DNA of 54,924 bases from Bacteroidota bacterium. GTDB lineage: Bacteria; Bacteroidota; Bacteroidia; Sphingobacteriales; Sphingobacteriaceae. Location: positions 1-54,924 of the forward strand of contig JAJYRG010000007.1 of NCBI GenBank assembly GCA_021794195.1, read 5' to 3'. Position 1 is the stretch's first letter; every line of letters starts with the position of its first letter. The position numbers and the translations under genes were made by a program. A model generated the notes under the pieces. The model was not told the origin of the DNA and ran no database searches. It saw nothing but the letters and a program-made list of their open reading frames with translations. Positions 18,035 to 27,257 of this stretch are shown here, one piece after another.

Positions 18035-19789
18035 TCACGCCGTTTTCACCTCTATTTTCACCCATTTTCTGACGCTGTTTATTAACCAGCATTGGGTGGC
18101 GGTCTGTAATTCATTTTTAAATATTTTCCGTTCTATGATCTCTCCTTTTTTTAATAAAAACTCACGAAATGTCCCTGCTAACAAACCGCTTGAAACAGGT
18201 GGGGTGTATAGCTTTCCTTCCATTTCTATGACTATATTTCCGAGGGTACACTCGGTGATTTCATTGTCCTCATTCCATAATAATACATCAAAATAATTTT
18301 CAAATGGCTTTTTAAAATTTTCATAGAGTGCCCGGTTCGTAGTTTTATGGTAGTAGAAAATGTTTTCTTTTTGGATGGGGGATTTTGCCAAAGCGACTTT
18401 TTGTGTTTCATTATTGTTTTTTGGCAAAGGAACTGTTTCTATTTCGCTATTTCCTCCTTTTGAAACTGTCATGCGTACACGCAGGTTGTCTTTTGGATGA
18501 GATTCTCTGATTTTTTGAAGCTTATGTTTTATTTCTTGTAAAGGAAAAGGGAAATCAAAATAAGTTGCCGATTTTTTTAAACGTTTTATATGTTTTTCCA
18601 ATAAGAAAAATTCTCCTTCATAGAGTGCCATGGTTTCCAACAGCTGAAAATCGGGCTGTTTCCAAGTTATGACCTTCGCTTTCGTCAGAATTTCTTCATA
18701 CTCTTCGTTTGCATGTGAGTATTGTGTGACTGCGCCACCTGCGTTGTAATGTGCTCTTTTTTGAACCTGATCAATCCATACCGTACGGATGGGGACATTA
18801 AACACAGCATTTTTGTCGGGAGTAATATAACCGATAGTGCCGCAATATACCTCACGGGGGGTGTTTTCTATCTGGCTAATGAGGTGTATTCCTTTTTCTT
18901 TTGGAACCCCTGCTATGGAAATGCAGGGAAATAGAGTTTTTATAACCTCCATTGTATGTATGGAAGGATTTATTTCACCTTTTGCAGCAGAAGTCATTTG
19001 ATACAGTGTCGGATACTTTTCTATAGAAAAAGAATCGTAGGTAGAGATAGAGTGGGGAACGGTTATAGATTCCAGCTCTTGCATCATCGCAGCTATGGTT
19101 AGGCTGTTTTCATATTTGTTTTTTGATGAGTTTTCCAACCATTTTTTTTGCTGGACATCTTGTTCGTATGTCAATCCCCGATGCACCGTACCTTTCATGG
19201 GACGGATATGAATCTCGTTTTGATCTATTTCTAAAAATAATTCTGGAGAAACCGACAGAATATCAAAACCGTATATAGAAAGAAAAGCAGAGTATCGGGA
19301 GTTTTGGGCGGCTTTCAATTGTTGGTAGTAAGCAAAACTATTTCCTTTAAAATGAGTATAAAAAGGCGCTGTGTAATTTATTTCTTTAACCTCTTCTTTA
19401 TGAATTGCCGCCATGATTTTATCAAAATCCTGTTTGTATTGTGATTTTGAAACGCCTATTTCCCATTTCCCTATTTCAAAAGGTTCATGCGTATCCGGAG
19501 CATGGTTTTTCGAAGGATTTTTGAACAACCCGAACCAAATTAAAGGCATGCGGTTTTTTAAGGAAGTTTTTTTTTCTTTTGAAAAAGCATAGATAGCTTC
19601 ATAGCTTATATAACCTGCGGCATAATAACCTTTGTCTACAGCAATGTCTATTTCTTCCAAGCAATCGTTTATTCTAGACAGTTCGTTAGTTGTGATAATA
19701 CTTTCCGGATTTGAAAATGAAAGATTATTTGTATTGCCTTCTCCTGTCTTGAAGTCAAAATTTAAAAATATAGGGCTTTTTTTCGTCAT
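18035..19789 (-). CDS. pabB: Fused aminodeoxychorismate synthase component I / aminodeoxychorismate lyase (PabB-PabC)
   Basis: The fusion makes p-aminobenzoate for folate. Residues about 115-375 form the chorismate-binding PabB domain. IHIRPMKGTVHRG carries the Lys that distinguishes PabB from anthranilate synthase, and IAGVPKEKGIHLI, REVYCGTIGYI and NAGGAVTQYSHANEEYEE follow. From about residue 385 a class-IV aminotransferase-like PabC domain begins (FQLLETMALYEGEFFLLEKH), with the likely PLP lysine in YYHKTTNRALYE and TECTLGNIVIE near the end. No PabA glutaminase is present in the window. The gene follows the HAD gene by nine bases, so the two probably share a transcript. Confidence 0.9.
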   Translation of the reverse strand: MTKKSPIFLNFDFKTGEGNTNNLSFSNPESIITTNELSRINDCLEEIDIAVDKGYYAAGYISYEAIYAFSKEKKTSLKNRMPLIWFGLFKNPSKNHAPDTHEPFEIGKWEIGVSKSQYKQDFDKIMAAIHKEEVKEINYTAPFYTHFKGNSFAYYQQLKAAQNSRYSAFLSIYGFDILSVSPELFLEIDQNEIHIRPMKGTVHRGLTYEQDVQQKKWLENSSKNKYENSLTIAAMMQELESITVPHSISTYDSFSIEKYPTLYQMTSAAKGEINPSIHTMEVIKTLFPCISIAGVPKEKGIHLISQIENTPREVYCGTIGYITPDKNAVFNVPIRTVWIDQVQKRAHYNAGGAVTQYSHANEEYEEILTKAKVITWKQPDFQLLETMALYEGEFFLLEKHIKRLKKSATYFDFPFPLQEIKHKLQKIRESHPKDNLRVRMTVSKGGNSEIETVPLPKNNNETQKVALAKSPIQKENIFYYHKTTNRALYENFKKPFENYFDVLLWNEDNEITECTLGNIVIEMEGKLYTPPVSSGLLAGTFREFLLKKGEIIERKIFKNELQTATQCWLINSVRKWVKIEVKTA

Positions 19790-19798
19790 TCGATGTTT

Positions 19799-20482
19799 TT
19801 ATCGTGTTTTCGTAACGATGTGATCTGTTGTGCCAAATAGGTGTTCATGTACCTCTCCTAAATTATAAAATAACGCATCAGCTTCTTTAAGTTGTTTGCG
19901 TAAAGCTTCAAAGATATTAATACCGAATACTTTTAACCCGGCATTTTTTGCTGCAGTTACCCCAGCAAAAGAATCTTCTAATGCCCATATATTTTCTTTA
20001 GGTAAGCCGATCCGCTTTTGAGCTAATAAATAAGGTTCAGGATTGGGCTTTGGGTTTTGGACGTCATCCACTGTGATGAAAAAATCAAAGTAGTCAAAAA
20101 CATCATTCGCTTTCAGTGTAATTTCGGCAAAATCAAATGGGCTGGAAGTCACCACTGCCATTTTTATGTTTTTAGAAGCTAATGTATGGATGAGTTTTCT
20201 GGCATGCGGCATTAAACGAATCTGTTTGATGTCATATTTCAGAGCTTCTTCGGTCATGTATCTTTCCATGACTTCTTCCGTAGTTTCGATATCCCAGCGT
20301 TCTTTGAGCATGATTACATTTTGGGACAGGGTGTGGCCTACGAAATAAGCTACCCAATCATTCATCGTAATATCTAAATCAAACTGTTCTTTGAGCACAG
20401 GTGCGCAGCAATCAAAATAATAGCTTTCTGAATCAATTAAAGTTCCATCCAGATCAAATAATATAGCTTTTGTTTTTTTCAT
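19799..20482 (-). CDS. HAD-superfamily hydrolase, beta-phosphoglucomutase-like (subfamily IA)
   Basis: The protein has about 227 residues starting MKKTKAILFDLDGTLIDSE, with the nucleophile and acid aspartates in FDLDGTLI. Motif II (VVTSSP), the motif III lysine region (NPKPNPEPYLLAQ) and motif IV (ALEDSFAGVTAAKNAG) are all present. A helical cap lies between motifs I and II. It is a small phosphatase or phosphomutase for sugar phosphates or similar metabolites, and the substrate cannot be read from sequence. The ORF track starts at a TTG (20500), but the ATG at 20482 places the first motif at the usual distance. It is the upstream partner of pabB-pabC. Confidence 0.87.
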   Translation of the reverse strand: MKKTKAILFDLDGTLIDSESYYFDCCAPVLKEQFDLDITMNDWVAYFVGHTLSQNVIMLKERWDIETTEEVMERYMTEEALKYDIKQIRLMPHARKLIHTLASKNIKMAVVTSSPFDFAEITLKANDVFDYFDFFITVDDVQNPKPNPEPYLLAQKRIGLPKENIWALEDSFAGVTAAKNAGLKVFGINIFEALRKQLKEADALFYNLGEVHEHLFGTTDHIVTKTR

Positions 20483-20557
20483 AGTGCCGAGAATATACAA
20501 AGTATTCTATGAAAAGCTAATTTACAAAAACATCTATGAAAATGGTTGACCGAAGTT

Positions 20558-23323
20558 TTAATATCTACTTCGGGGTCTTCCCCGTCCACCTTCACTATTT
20601 CCTCCTCCTCCTCCGAATTTGCGTAAATTGTATGTGAAAGTCAACATAAAGTACCGGTTCAATGTGTTCGAAGATAAGTAGGTTACGGCTGATTCATTTA
20701 CTTGGCGGTTAATGTTTTGGGCATTGTTTAAAAGATCAAAACCTTTCACCGCAATTTCTCCATTATTTCTATCAAATATTTTATAACCTAAAGAAGCGTT
20801 GAGTAGTGTCGTTGAGATACCCTCTTGCTGATTCACACCCCCGTTATAAAAATAAACTGCATTCGATGTAAGTACAAAATTTTTCAAAAATTCTACATGG
20901 ATATTTCCCGATAGATTGTGATTTATTACTTTATAATGTGAGATAGTCGAAGAGGGATTATCTGTAAAGTTTGCATTTAAACGATAATTGACACCGAAAA
21001 TATATTTTCGGCCAAACCGGGAGTTTAAGCCTATGGCTTGAGAAAAGCCATACCGGGTACTTTTTATCTTTTCTTGGTTTATTTCAGCATAATTTCTATT
21101 GTAAAATAAGTTTGTTCGGAGATTTAGATTGCTTTTAATGAGGTCAATAGGTACTCCGTAGTTATTGTTTACCCTCAAGCCATATACCCCGTCTATATTA
21201 ATCGGGACTGAATACTGACCTCCAGCACCTAATATTATATCATCAAATAGGATGAGGGTGGTATCTGTCATTAAGACTGAATTGATAATTTTGTTGTTCG
21301 TATAATCAAAGGAAACATTACTATTCAGGCTTCGGCCGGTTTCTCGGTTAATATCTCTATACCGCAAGCTGAAAGAATGATTGTACTCTTGTTTTAATTC
21401 TGGATTTCCGTTCGTAATGCGTAATTCATTTTCATTATTGACAAAATCTTGTAATTGATTAATATTAGGTGCATTCGTATTGGTATTATAGTTGAATTCC
21501 AGACTTTGAGCCGGCGTAAAATAATAAGCAGCGGTGAAGCTGGGTAAAAAGCTGCCAAAATCAGCTACAGTCTTTAAGTCTAAAGGAACAGTCCGGTGGT
21601 TATTTCGGATGCCGTGTTGATAGTTAAGGCCGACTTGAATACGTAGAGTGTCCCTTTTGTTATACAAATACGATAATCCTCCGCTATGATAGTTGTAATG
21701 GTTGTTAAAAGTGTTCGATAGCCTATCCCGAAGTTCGCCTATTTGATTGGTTTCTGCCAGAAATTCAAATGTTTCGCGACTGGAGTAAGAGTTTGTATTC
21801 CGAAAACTGTAATTTGCCTGTAAACGACTGTATGGGCCGATTTTATCACTGAATGTCGCGCGTGAATTGAAACCAGAGCCGTACCCATTGGTATAACTCC
21901 TGTTGTTGTTGGTGTCTATCCTGTCCAATGCAGCGTCAAGATAGTATTCGGTAGTAGCTAAGTTTAAGCCTTCTCTGTCATTGCTGTTTTTATTTCCATT
22001 GATATCGACAGTAAAGGTTCTTCCCTCTTTTTTAAACCTGTGCATATAATTTAGTGATCCTCCTACGCTGAAAGAAGTGTTTTCGCTTTCGCTGGAACGC
22101 CGTGACTCATTGATAGGATCACTTTCCCCTTTGTTCGTATTTCCGAAGGAGGAGTTTCCATTTTTATTAATGTTAAATGAAAAGTTCGGTTGAAAGTTTA
22201 ATCTATTCACTGAGTCGATATCCCATTTTATTCTTGCACTGGCATTATTTCGTGTTTGTTTAGCATTCGATTCCATATCCATACGCATGAATTGATTAGC
22301 TCGTGCACCCAGTAAATATTCTATATCGGAGCCGATTTCGGTAAGTGTATTGGAATTATTAAAGTTGAAATTTGCACTTACTTCCATTTTTTCTTCTAAG
22401 TAGCTGTTATTGAAATTGCCTGCAAAAGCGTACGTGTTGGATAAGCCATTTTGTACATTGGCATTTCCTCTTCGCGAGCGGCCTCTCCCTTGCTGATGAA
22501 GACCTGTTTCATTCACATTATTCGCCATTATGTTAAAAGAATAACGTTTATCACCGTTAAAAGCATTAAAATGAGCTCCGCCGCTGTATTTGTTTCCATC
22601 TCCTTTCCCCATCAATGTTCTGCCAAAATAGCCATGACGACGATCGGGTTTTGTCTTAATGTTAATAACTTTATCCCGTTGCCCATCATCAAACCCGCTA
22701 AATCGTGCTGCTTCCGATTTCTCGTCAATAATTTGTACTTTCTCTATAATTTCTGCAGGTAAATTTTTGAGTGCAATGCGTGGATCTGTGCTGAAAAACT
22801 CTTTGCCGTCTACAATAATTTTTTTTACGTCTTCGCCTTGGGCTTTCACATTGCCTTCTTCGTCTATTTCCACTCCGGGGATTTGAGCGACTAACTCGTC
22901 TGCATCTGCGTATTCAGAAGTTTCAAATTGAGAAGCATCAAACTCTGTAGTATCTCCTCTTATAGAAACAGCAGGCGTATGCTGAACAACTATTTCATCC
23001 AGTTTTATTTCAATAAGAGAGAGTTGATAAGCTAATTGTAAAGGCTCTTTTTTTACTTCTATATTATGTTTTTCTTTTTGATACCCCAAATAAGCTAGTT
23101 CGAGCGTGTATTTTCCTTCTGGAACTTTCTTGATTTCAAACTTTCCGGTACTATCTGTGGTTACGCTTACGTGTAATGAATCTTTACTGTTCAATAAGTG
23201 TATGGTGCCTCCCGCCAAATCTCTTTCGTTTTTGTCAGAAATATGTCCATTAATAGTTGTTTGTGCAACCGCTAAAAAAGCAGATAACACTCCTACAAGT
23301 AAGATGATATATCGTTTGTACAT
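20558..23323 (-). CDS. Outer-membrane beta-barrel protein with carboxypeptidase-like domain (TonB-receptor-like)
   Basis: The signal peptide MYKRYIILLVGVLSAFLAVAQ is followed by a carboxypeptidase-D regulatory-like domain (TTINGHISDKNERDLAGG to about residue 105). A plug-like region follows (DADELVAQIPGVEIDEEGN, KKIIVDGKEFFSTDP), then a long beta-barrel to the C-terminus. It belongs to the large Bacteroidota family of outer-membrane barrel proteins related to TonB-dependent receptors. Its ligand is unknown. The C-terminus ends with a glycine-rich, basic tail (KFGGGGGNSEGGRGRPRSRY) after the last strand. The ATG at 23323 is preferred over the TTG at 23335. No SusD partner is adjacent, so it is probably not a glycan importer. 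Confidence 0.85.
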   Translation of the reverse strand: MYKRYIILLVGVLSAFLAVAQTTINGHISDKNERDLAGGTIHLLNSKDSLHVSVTTDSTGKFEIKKVPEGKYTLELAYLGYQKEKHNIEVKKEPLQLAYQLSLIEIKLDEIVVQHTPAVSIRGDTTEFDASQFETSEYADADELVAQIPGVEIDEEGNVKAQGEDVKKIIVDGKEFFSTDPRIALKNLPAEIIEKVQIIDEKSEAARFSGFDDGQRDKVINIKTKPDRRHGYFGRTLMGKGDGNKYSGGAHFNAFNGDKRYSFNIMANNVNETGLHQQGRGRSRRGNANVQNGLSNTYAFAGNFNNSYLEEKMEVSANFNFNNSNTLTEIGSDIEYLLGARANQFMRMDMESNAKQTRNNASARIKWDIDSVNRLNFQPNFSFNINKNGNSSFGNTNKGESDPINESRRSSESENTSFSVGGSLNYMHRFKKEGRTFTVDINGNKNSNDREGLNLATTEYYLDAALDRIDTNNNRSYTNGYGSGFNSRATFSDKIGPYSRLQANYSFRNTNSYSSRETFEFLAETNQIGELRDRLSNTFNNHYNYHSGGLSYLYNKRDTLRIQVGLNYQHGIRNNHRTVPLDLKTVADFGSFLPSFTAAYYFTPAQSLEFNYNTNTNAPNINQLQDFVNNENELRITNGNPELKQEYNHSFSLRYRDINRETGRSLNSNVSFDYTNNKIINSVLMTDTTLILFDDIILGAGGQYSVPINIDGVYGLRVNNNYGVPIDLIKSNLNLRTNLFYNRNYAEINQEKIKSTRYGFSQAIGLNSRFGRKYIFGVNYRLNANFTDNPSSTISHYKVINHNLSGNIHVEFLKNFVLTSNAVYFYNGGVNQQEGISTTLLNASLGYKIFDRNNGEIAVKGFDLLNNAQNINRQVNESAVTYLSSNTLNRYFMLTFTYNLRKFGGGGGNSEGGRGRPRSRY

Positions 23324-23396
23324 TTTAATTCCCAACAGTAGTATTTATAATACGCTATTTTACATATAGTTTTGTAAATAAGTGTAAACGGAGGGA

Positions 23397-25931
23397 TTAA
23401 AAATTTATATGCAGGCTCAATCTGATTTTATCATGAAGAGCAGAAGGTGAGTTTAAGTAGTTAAATCTCTTGATGTATTGTACTCTCAATATTTTCAAAA
23501 TATTGTCTATACCTACATATCCTTCTGTATAAGGTTTTTGACTTAATGAACGGGTCATCGTATTGCCTTCATCATCTTTCTCAAATTCAATTACCTTATC
23601 ACTTAATGCAGGGTTGTTATGAGCAGACAAGCTGCCCGCAAAGGCACTGAAGCCCCATATTTCACGGAGTTTTAACTTTTTTAAGAGGGGAATCTTATTT
23701 AGGATGAATCCTTCGAGCTGATGCTCAAGGGCAATTTTAGCATAGCGATCAGCCACAAACTCCATAGGGTTAATGAGGTCGTATGAAACGGTATATCTTT
23801 CGTTCTCTTCACTAAATGTAGGGATTTCGAGTAATGGATAAGGTAAACGTCCCCAATAATTTCCTATTTCGGCAGCTACATCAAAAAAACCGAACTGATT
23901 TAAGAAAAATCTATTACCTATAGCAAAAGCTAACTTGTCATACGCATAATCCCCATCCCAAAAACCATCTAATCCTCTACTATAAGTCAGAGCTAAAACC
24001 GGAAATTTGTCAACTATAGTTTTACGCGTGAGATTTCTGAAATAAAATTTTTCATAAGGCGCCCATCTCAGCATAAATTCCGCTTCGTTAGTATGCATAT
24101 CCTGCATTATAGAATGTGCTGGATCACTGCTTACGAATTGCAAATCTCCTATAGGGTACCGGCGTTGATGCGTAAAGGAAGAGTGAAAACTGAAGTGATT
24201 TCCAAATTCTATAACATGGCGCAGACGATAGGCTTCTGTGTCAATCCATTTTGTAGGTTTGTTTTTTTTGAAAGATTGAAAGAAACTATCACCTTTTAGA
24301 AAGCCTAAGTTTTTCCCGGGTTCAAAAATATCTTTTTGGATGGTTCCTTCGATATAATGAGCTGGAAAATGCGTTATATTTTTCTTGTTTAATGAGACAG
24401 CGGTCTTGAGATTGTATTTTATAGACTCATCTCTAAAACCATAAGCTGTATACCCTTCTATGTATACTTTGTCAGACAAAAGAGGAGTGCTTCGTCCCCC
24501 GATCCGAATGCGTTGTCCTTCTATATTATTTTGACTGTAAGCATATTCTAAAGGACCTATTTCAAATAAATTTACGGGAAAATATCCTTGTCCGAGCAAA
24601 TAACCTGCCGCTAATAAGCTTCGGAAGCTTTTCATATTATTTAAACTGTCTATATTTTTATAGGTTTTTTGTTCGGTTTCCGTAAGCGGAACAGGACGTT
24701 CAAATTCCTTTCCTATTGTATCGGCATTTTTAGAGGTTTCGACTGGAGGCCCTGAGAATATTTCGGAGTTTATTTTTGTGTCTAAATCATAATCGGAATG
24801 GAGAGCAAGCCGATCGCCAAAAAAAGTATTCGATTTTCCAAGACCGAAAACTGCGTACACATGTGTACGGCTAGGTAGCATGACTCCATCTTTATTAGGA
24901 GAATAGTCAATTTGAATCTTTACATTATTGACAAAGTTTATATTAGCACTTTCGCTTAATTTAAAATCAGCATTTCGCACAGCGTAACGGCCGTCTGTAC
25001 TGATTTGAAGAGTACCTTGGAGCAATAAATCGGTGGAGTTTCGGGGCTTGAAAAGAAGCTCTGTGTAAGACTTTCCTTCAATTTCAAGGGTGTCTTGGAT
25101 ATAAAACTTGTAATATAAAGGGGCATTGTCTGAGATCGGACTTAGGAAAAGTTTTCGAACGATGTAAATACTTTCATCATAAACATCTACGGGCTGAAAA
25201 ATATCATCAATAAATGCTTGAATATTGGGATTATTGACATATCGGGAGTCAAAAAGTGTCTCCTTTTCTTGCTCAATGATCTTTTTAGACCTTTTTGGTT
25301 TTTTTTGAGAGAATATTTGTGCATTACTCTCTTTTAAAAAAACCGGGAGAGAAGCTTCTTCTGCATTCGAAAGTGTGTCTGCATTATCAAAGAAAAAATC
25401 AAATGCACCCTTCTTAATCTTTCGTTCAGAAGGAGACAGCAGCATACCAACTTTTAGTTTTTCGTATTCTTGGTATTGCAACTGTTGTTTTGTGCTGAGC
25501 CTGTTGTCTTTTTTATATTTGATAACCTGTTTTATTAGCTCAACAGCAGGGTTGTTTTTGTTTTTATATTTTTGTTTTCCTTGTATCTCTACACTTTCAA
25601 TTTGCTTTTCATCTGGCTTTAGCTCAATTTTTACAAATTCAGAGTGGATAAAGAGTTTGATTTTTTGTGTTTCATATCCTAAAGCCCGGCATTCCGCCCA
25701 AATAGAATCTTTGTTAGAAGGAAGGGGGATTGAAAAATATCCGTTGTTATCGGTGGACGTACCCCAACTTAAAGAATCATTGCTTAATGTGGCCTGTGGA
25801 ATAGGTTTCTGGAGTTCCTTATCGATAAATTGACCCTTTATCATTCTCTGCCCACAGACGGTCTGGAGTGAGAATAAAAATATTCCAATGACAATGCTAA
25901 ACTTCCAATCTATCCCTTTCCAACCGTTCAC
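23397..25931 (-). CDS. DUF5686 / carboxypeptidase-like regulatory domain outer-membrane protein
   Basis: The protein has a signal peptide (WKFSIVIGIFLFSLQTVCGQ), then a carboxypeptidase-regulatory-like domain (MIKGQFIDKELQKPIPQATL, about residues 30-110). A large DUF5686 region of predicted beta strands runs to the end (LSLHINF), consistent with an outer-membrane barrel. The function of DUF5686 proteins is not established. No ATG lies near the N-terminus. The ORF-track start is a TTG at 25952, and a GTG at 25931 (NGWKGIDWKF) gives a more ordinary signal peptide, so I use that with moderate certainty. The gene is upstream of the beta-barrel protein on the same strand, with about 70 bases between them, and may be co-transcribed. 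Confidence 0.8.
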   Translation of the reverse strand: MNGWKGIDWKFSIVIGIFLFSLQTVCGQRMIKGQFIDKELQKPIPQATLSNDSLSWGTSTDNNGYFSIPLPSNKDSIWAECRALGYETQKIKLFIHSEFVKIELKPDEKQIESVEIQGKQKYKNKNNPAVELIKQVIKYKKDNRLSTKQQLQYQEYEKLKVGMLLSPSERKIKKGAFDFFFDNADTLSNAEEASLPVFLKESNAQIFSQKKPKRSKKIIEQEKETLFDSRYVNNPNIQAFIDDIFQPVDVYDESIYIVRKLFLSPISDNAPLYYKFYIQDTLEIEGKSYTELLFKPRNSTDLLLQGTLQISTDGRYAVRNADFKLSESANINFVNNVKIQIDYSPNKDGVMLPSRTHVYAVFGLGKSNTFFGDRLALHSDYDLDTKINSEIFSGPPVETSKNADTIGKEFERPVPLTETEQKTYKNIDSLNNMKSFRSLLAAGYLLGQGYFPVNLFEIGPLEYAYSQNNIEGQRIRIGGRSTPLLSDKVYIEGYTAYGFRDESIKYNLKTAVSLNKKNITHFPAHYIEGTIQKDIFEPGKNLGFLKGDSFFQSFKKNKPTKWIDTEAYRLRHVIEFGNHFSFHSSFTHQRRYPIGDLQFVSSDPAHSIMQDMHTNEAEFMLRWAPYEKFYFRNLTRKTIVDKFPVLALTYSRGLDGFWDGDYAYDKLAFAIGNRFFLNQFGFFDVAAEIGNYWGRLPYPLLEIPTFSEENERYTVSYDLINPMEFVADRYAKIALEHQLEGFILNKIPLLKKLKLREIWGFSAFAGSLSAHNNPALSDKVIEFEKDDEGNTMTRSLSQKPYTEGYVGIDNILKILRVQYIKRFNYLNSPSALHDKIRLSLHINF

Positions 25932-26101
25932 AATCAGATAAATATATACCAATTTACTTTAACAATGTGTGAAAATAGAAAATAATTTTACAATACAGAA
26001 GGCAATTTGGAAAATTTCATATTGAAATAGAATTTTTAGACAATATGGAAGAGTGAAATTACAGAAATTGTTGTATTTTGTTGTTACTAAAGTAAAAGAA
26101 A

Positions 26102-26617
26102 ATGTTTGACAGATTCATATTGTCCCCAGCGAAAACAGATGAAGCTCCTGTTATATGGCAGCTTCTACAAAGTGCTATACAAAAACGAAAGGAAGAAGGA
26201 AGTCAGCAATGGCAAGATGGCTACCCTAACCTTCAAGTCGTGCAGGAAGATATAAAAAATGAATATGCTTATGTCGCAAAAAATGAGGAAGGTAACATCT
26301 GCGGATATATGGCCATTATTACCGAAAAAGAACCTGCTTATGAAAAGGAGGGTGTAAGGTGGTTGACCCAAAGACCGTATGTTGTTATTCACCGCTTGGC
26401 AACCGACCAACGTAATCCCATAAAAGGATTAGCGACCTGGATGATGAAATCTCTGGAAAATATTAGCCTTAAAAAAGGGTGCTTGAGTATTAAAGCAGAT
26501 ACAGATTTTGACAATGTGGGGATGCTAAGAGTTTTTGATAAAATGGGTTACACATACTGCGGAATTGTTATTCTACGCGGAGCAGAACGAAAAGCATTTG
26601 AAAAACGATTGGATTAG
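26102..26617 (+). CDS. GNAT-family N-acetyltransferase
   Basis: This 171-residue GNAT-fold protein should move an acetyl group from acetyl-CoA to an amine. The central region VVIHRLATDQRNPIKGLATWMM fits motif A, although the usual Q/RxxGxG/A acetyl-CoA loop is degenerate here (RNPIKGLA). The C-terminal NVGMLRVFDKMGYTYCGI is typical of motif B. The substrate is unknown. It is divergent from the DUF5686 gene across about 150 bases and is separated from the next operon by 157 bases. Confidence 0.82.
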   Translation: MFDRFILSPAKTDEAPVIWQLLQSAIQKRKEEGSQQWQDGYPNLQVVQEDIKNEYAYVAKNEEGNICGYMAIITEKEPAYEKEGVRWLTQRPYVVIHRLATDQRNPIKGLATWMMKSLENISLKKGCLSIKADTDFDNVGMLRVFDKMGYTYCGIVILRGAERKAFEKRLD

Positions 26618-26720
26618 AAGAACAAATTGCTGGCTTTATAGAGTTTGCACAAAGGAAAAGAAGTCTTGAGAAAGTTGTTGTTGTGATGAGACAGCATAGA
26701 AAAAAGAAGTTTTGTTCATG

Positions 26721-26734
26721 TTTTCCGCGGAAAA
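26721..26734. promoter_or_regulatory. 14-bp perfect palindrome, probable operator of the GMC dehydrogenase operon
   Basis: TTTTCCGCGGAAAA is a perfect palindrome 41 bases upstream of the ATG at 26775. It would sit in the 20-base spacer between a TTTG (26711-26714) and a weak -7-like TATGTATT (26735-26742). A bound regulator there could block transcription. No regulator gene is adjacent. Confidence 0.45.
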
Positions 26735-26743
26735 TATGTATTA

Positions 26744-26765
26744 TTATCTTTTCATAAAAAGATAA
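26744..26765 (+). promoter_or_regulatory. Perfect 9-bp hairpin in the leader of the GMC operon
   Basis: TTATCTTTT (26744-26752), loop CATA, and AAAAGATAA (26757-26765) form a stem ending nine bases before the start codon at 26775. It is AT-rich but exact. It could affect ribosome access or be a second protein-binding site. Confidence 0.35.
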
Positions 26766-26774
26766 CTTGCCAAT

Positions 26775-27257
26775 ATGGATAGGAGAACTGCTGTAAAAAA
26801 TATGTTGATTGTGGCTGGAGGGATGGTACTCATTCCGTCTTGTTTGCGAGAGGAAGGAGGTGCATCTATTGAGTTGAGCCGAATTAATGTAAGTGCAAAG
26901 CAGGAAGATTTGCTCGCTGACTTAGTGGAAGCATTAATTCCCAAAACGGATACTCCCGGTGCAAAAGATTTAAATTTACATCTTTTTGTTATGAAAATGG
27001 TAGATGATTGCCATAGCCCGGAAGATCAAGAAGTGTTTTTACAAGGATTAACGCAAATGAACGAAGGAAAAAAAGATTTTGAGGCGTTTTGGCAAAAAGA
27101 GACAGAAGAAGGACTTTCAGACTTTGCTAAACTAGTTAAAAATCGAGCAATTCAAGGGTACATGAATTCGGAGTATGTTATGAAAAATGAATTGATATAC
27201 GAATTGATTCCCGGGAGATATAATGGAGCGTATAAAATAGAGGAGATAAATGGCTAA
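26775..27257 (+). CDS. Gluconate 2-dehydrogenase subunit 3-like protein (small subunit, Tat/lipoprotein signal)
   Basis: This 160-residue small subunit starts MDRRTAVKNMLIVAGG, a twin-arginine-like signal (DRRTAVKN), followed by a lipobox-like LIPSC. It should be exported folded with its partner and may be lipid-anchored. The rest matches the subunit-3 family, with LLADLVEALIPKTDTPGAKD near residues 48-67. It overlaps the FAD subunit gene by eight bases (ATGGCTAA), a sign of translational coupling and complex formation. The FAD subunit has no signal of its own, so it is likely carried across by this protein. Confidence 0.87.
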   Translation: MDRRTAVKNMLIVAGGMVLIPSCLREEGGASIELSRINVSAKQEDLLADLVEALIPKTDTPGAKDLNLHLFVMKMVDDCHSPEDQEVFLQGLTQMNEGKKDFEAFWQKETEEGLSDFAKLVKNRAIQGYMNSEYVMKNELIYELIPGRYNGAYKIEEING

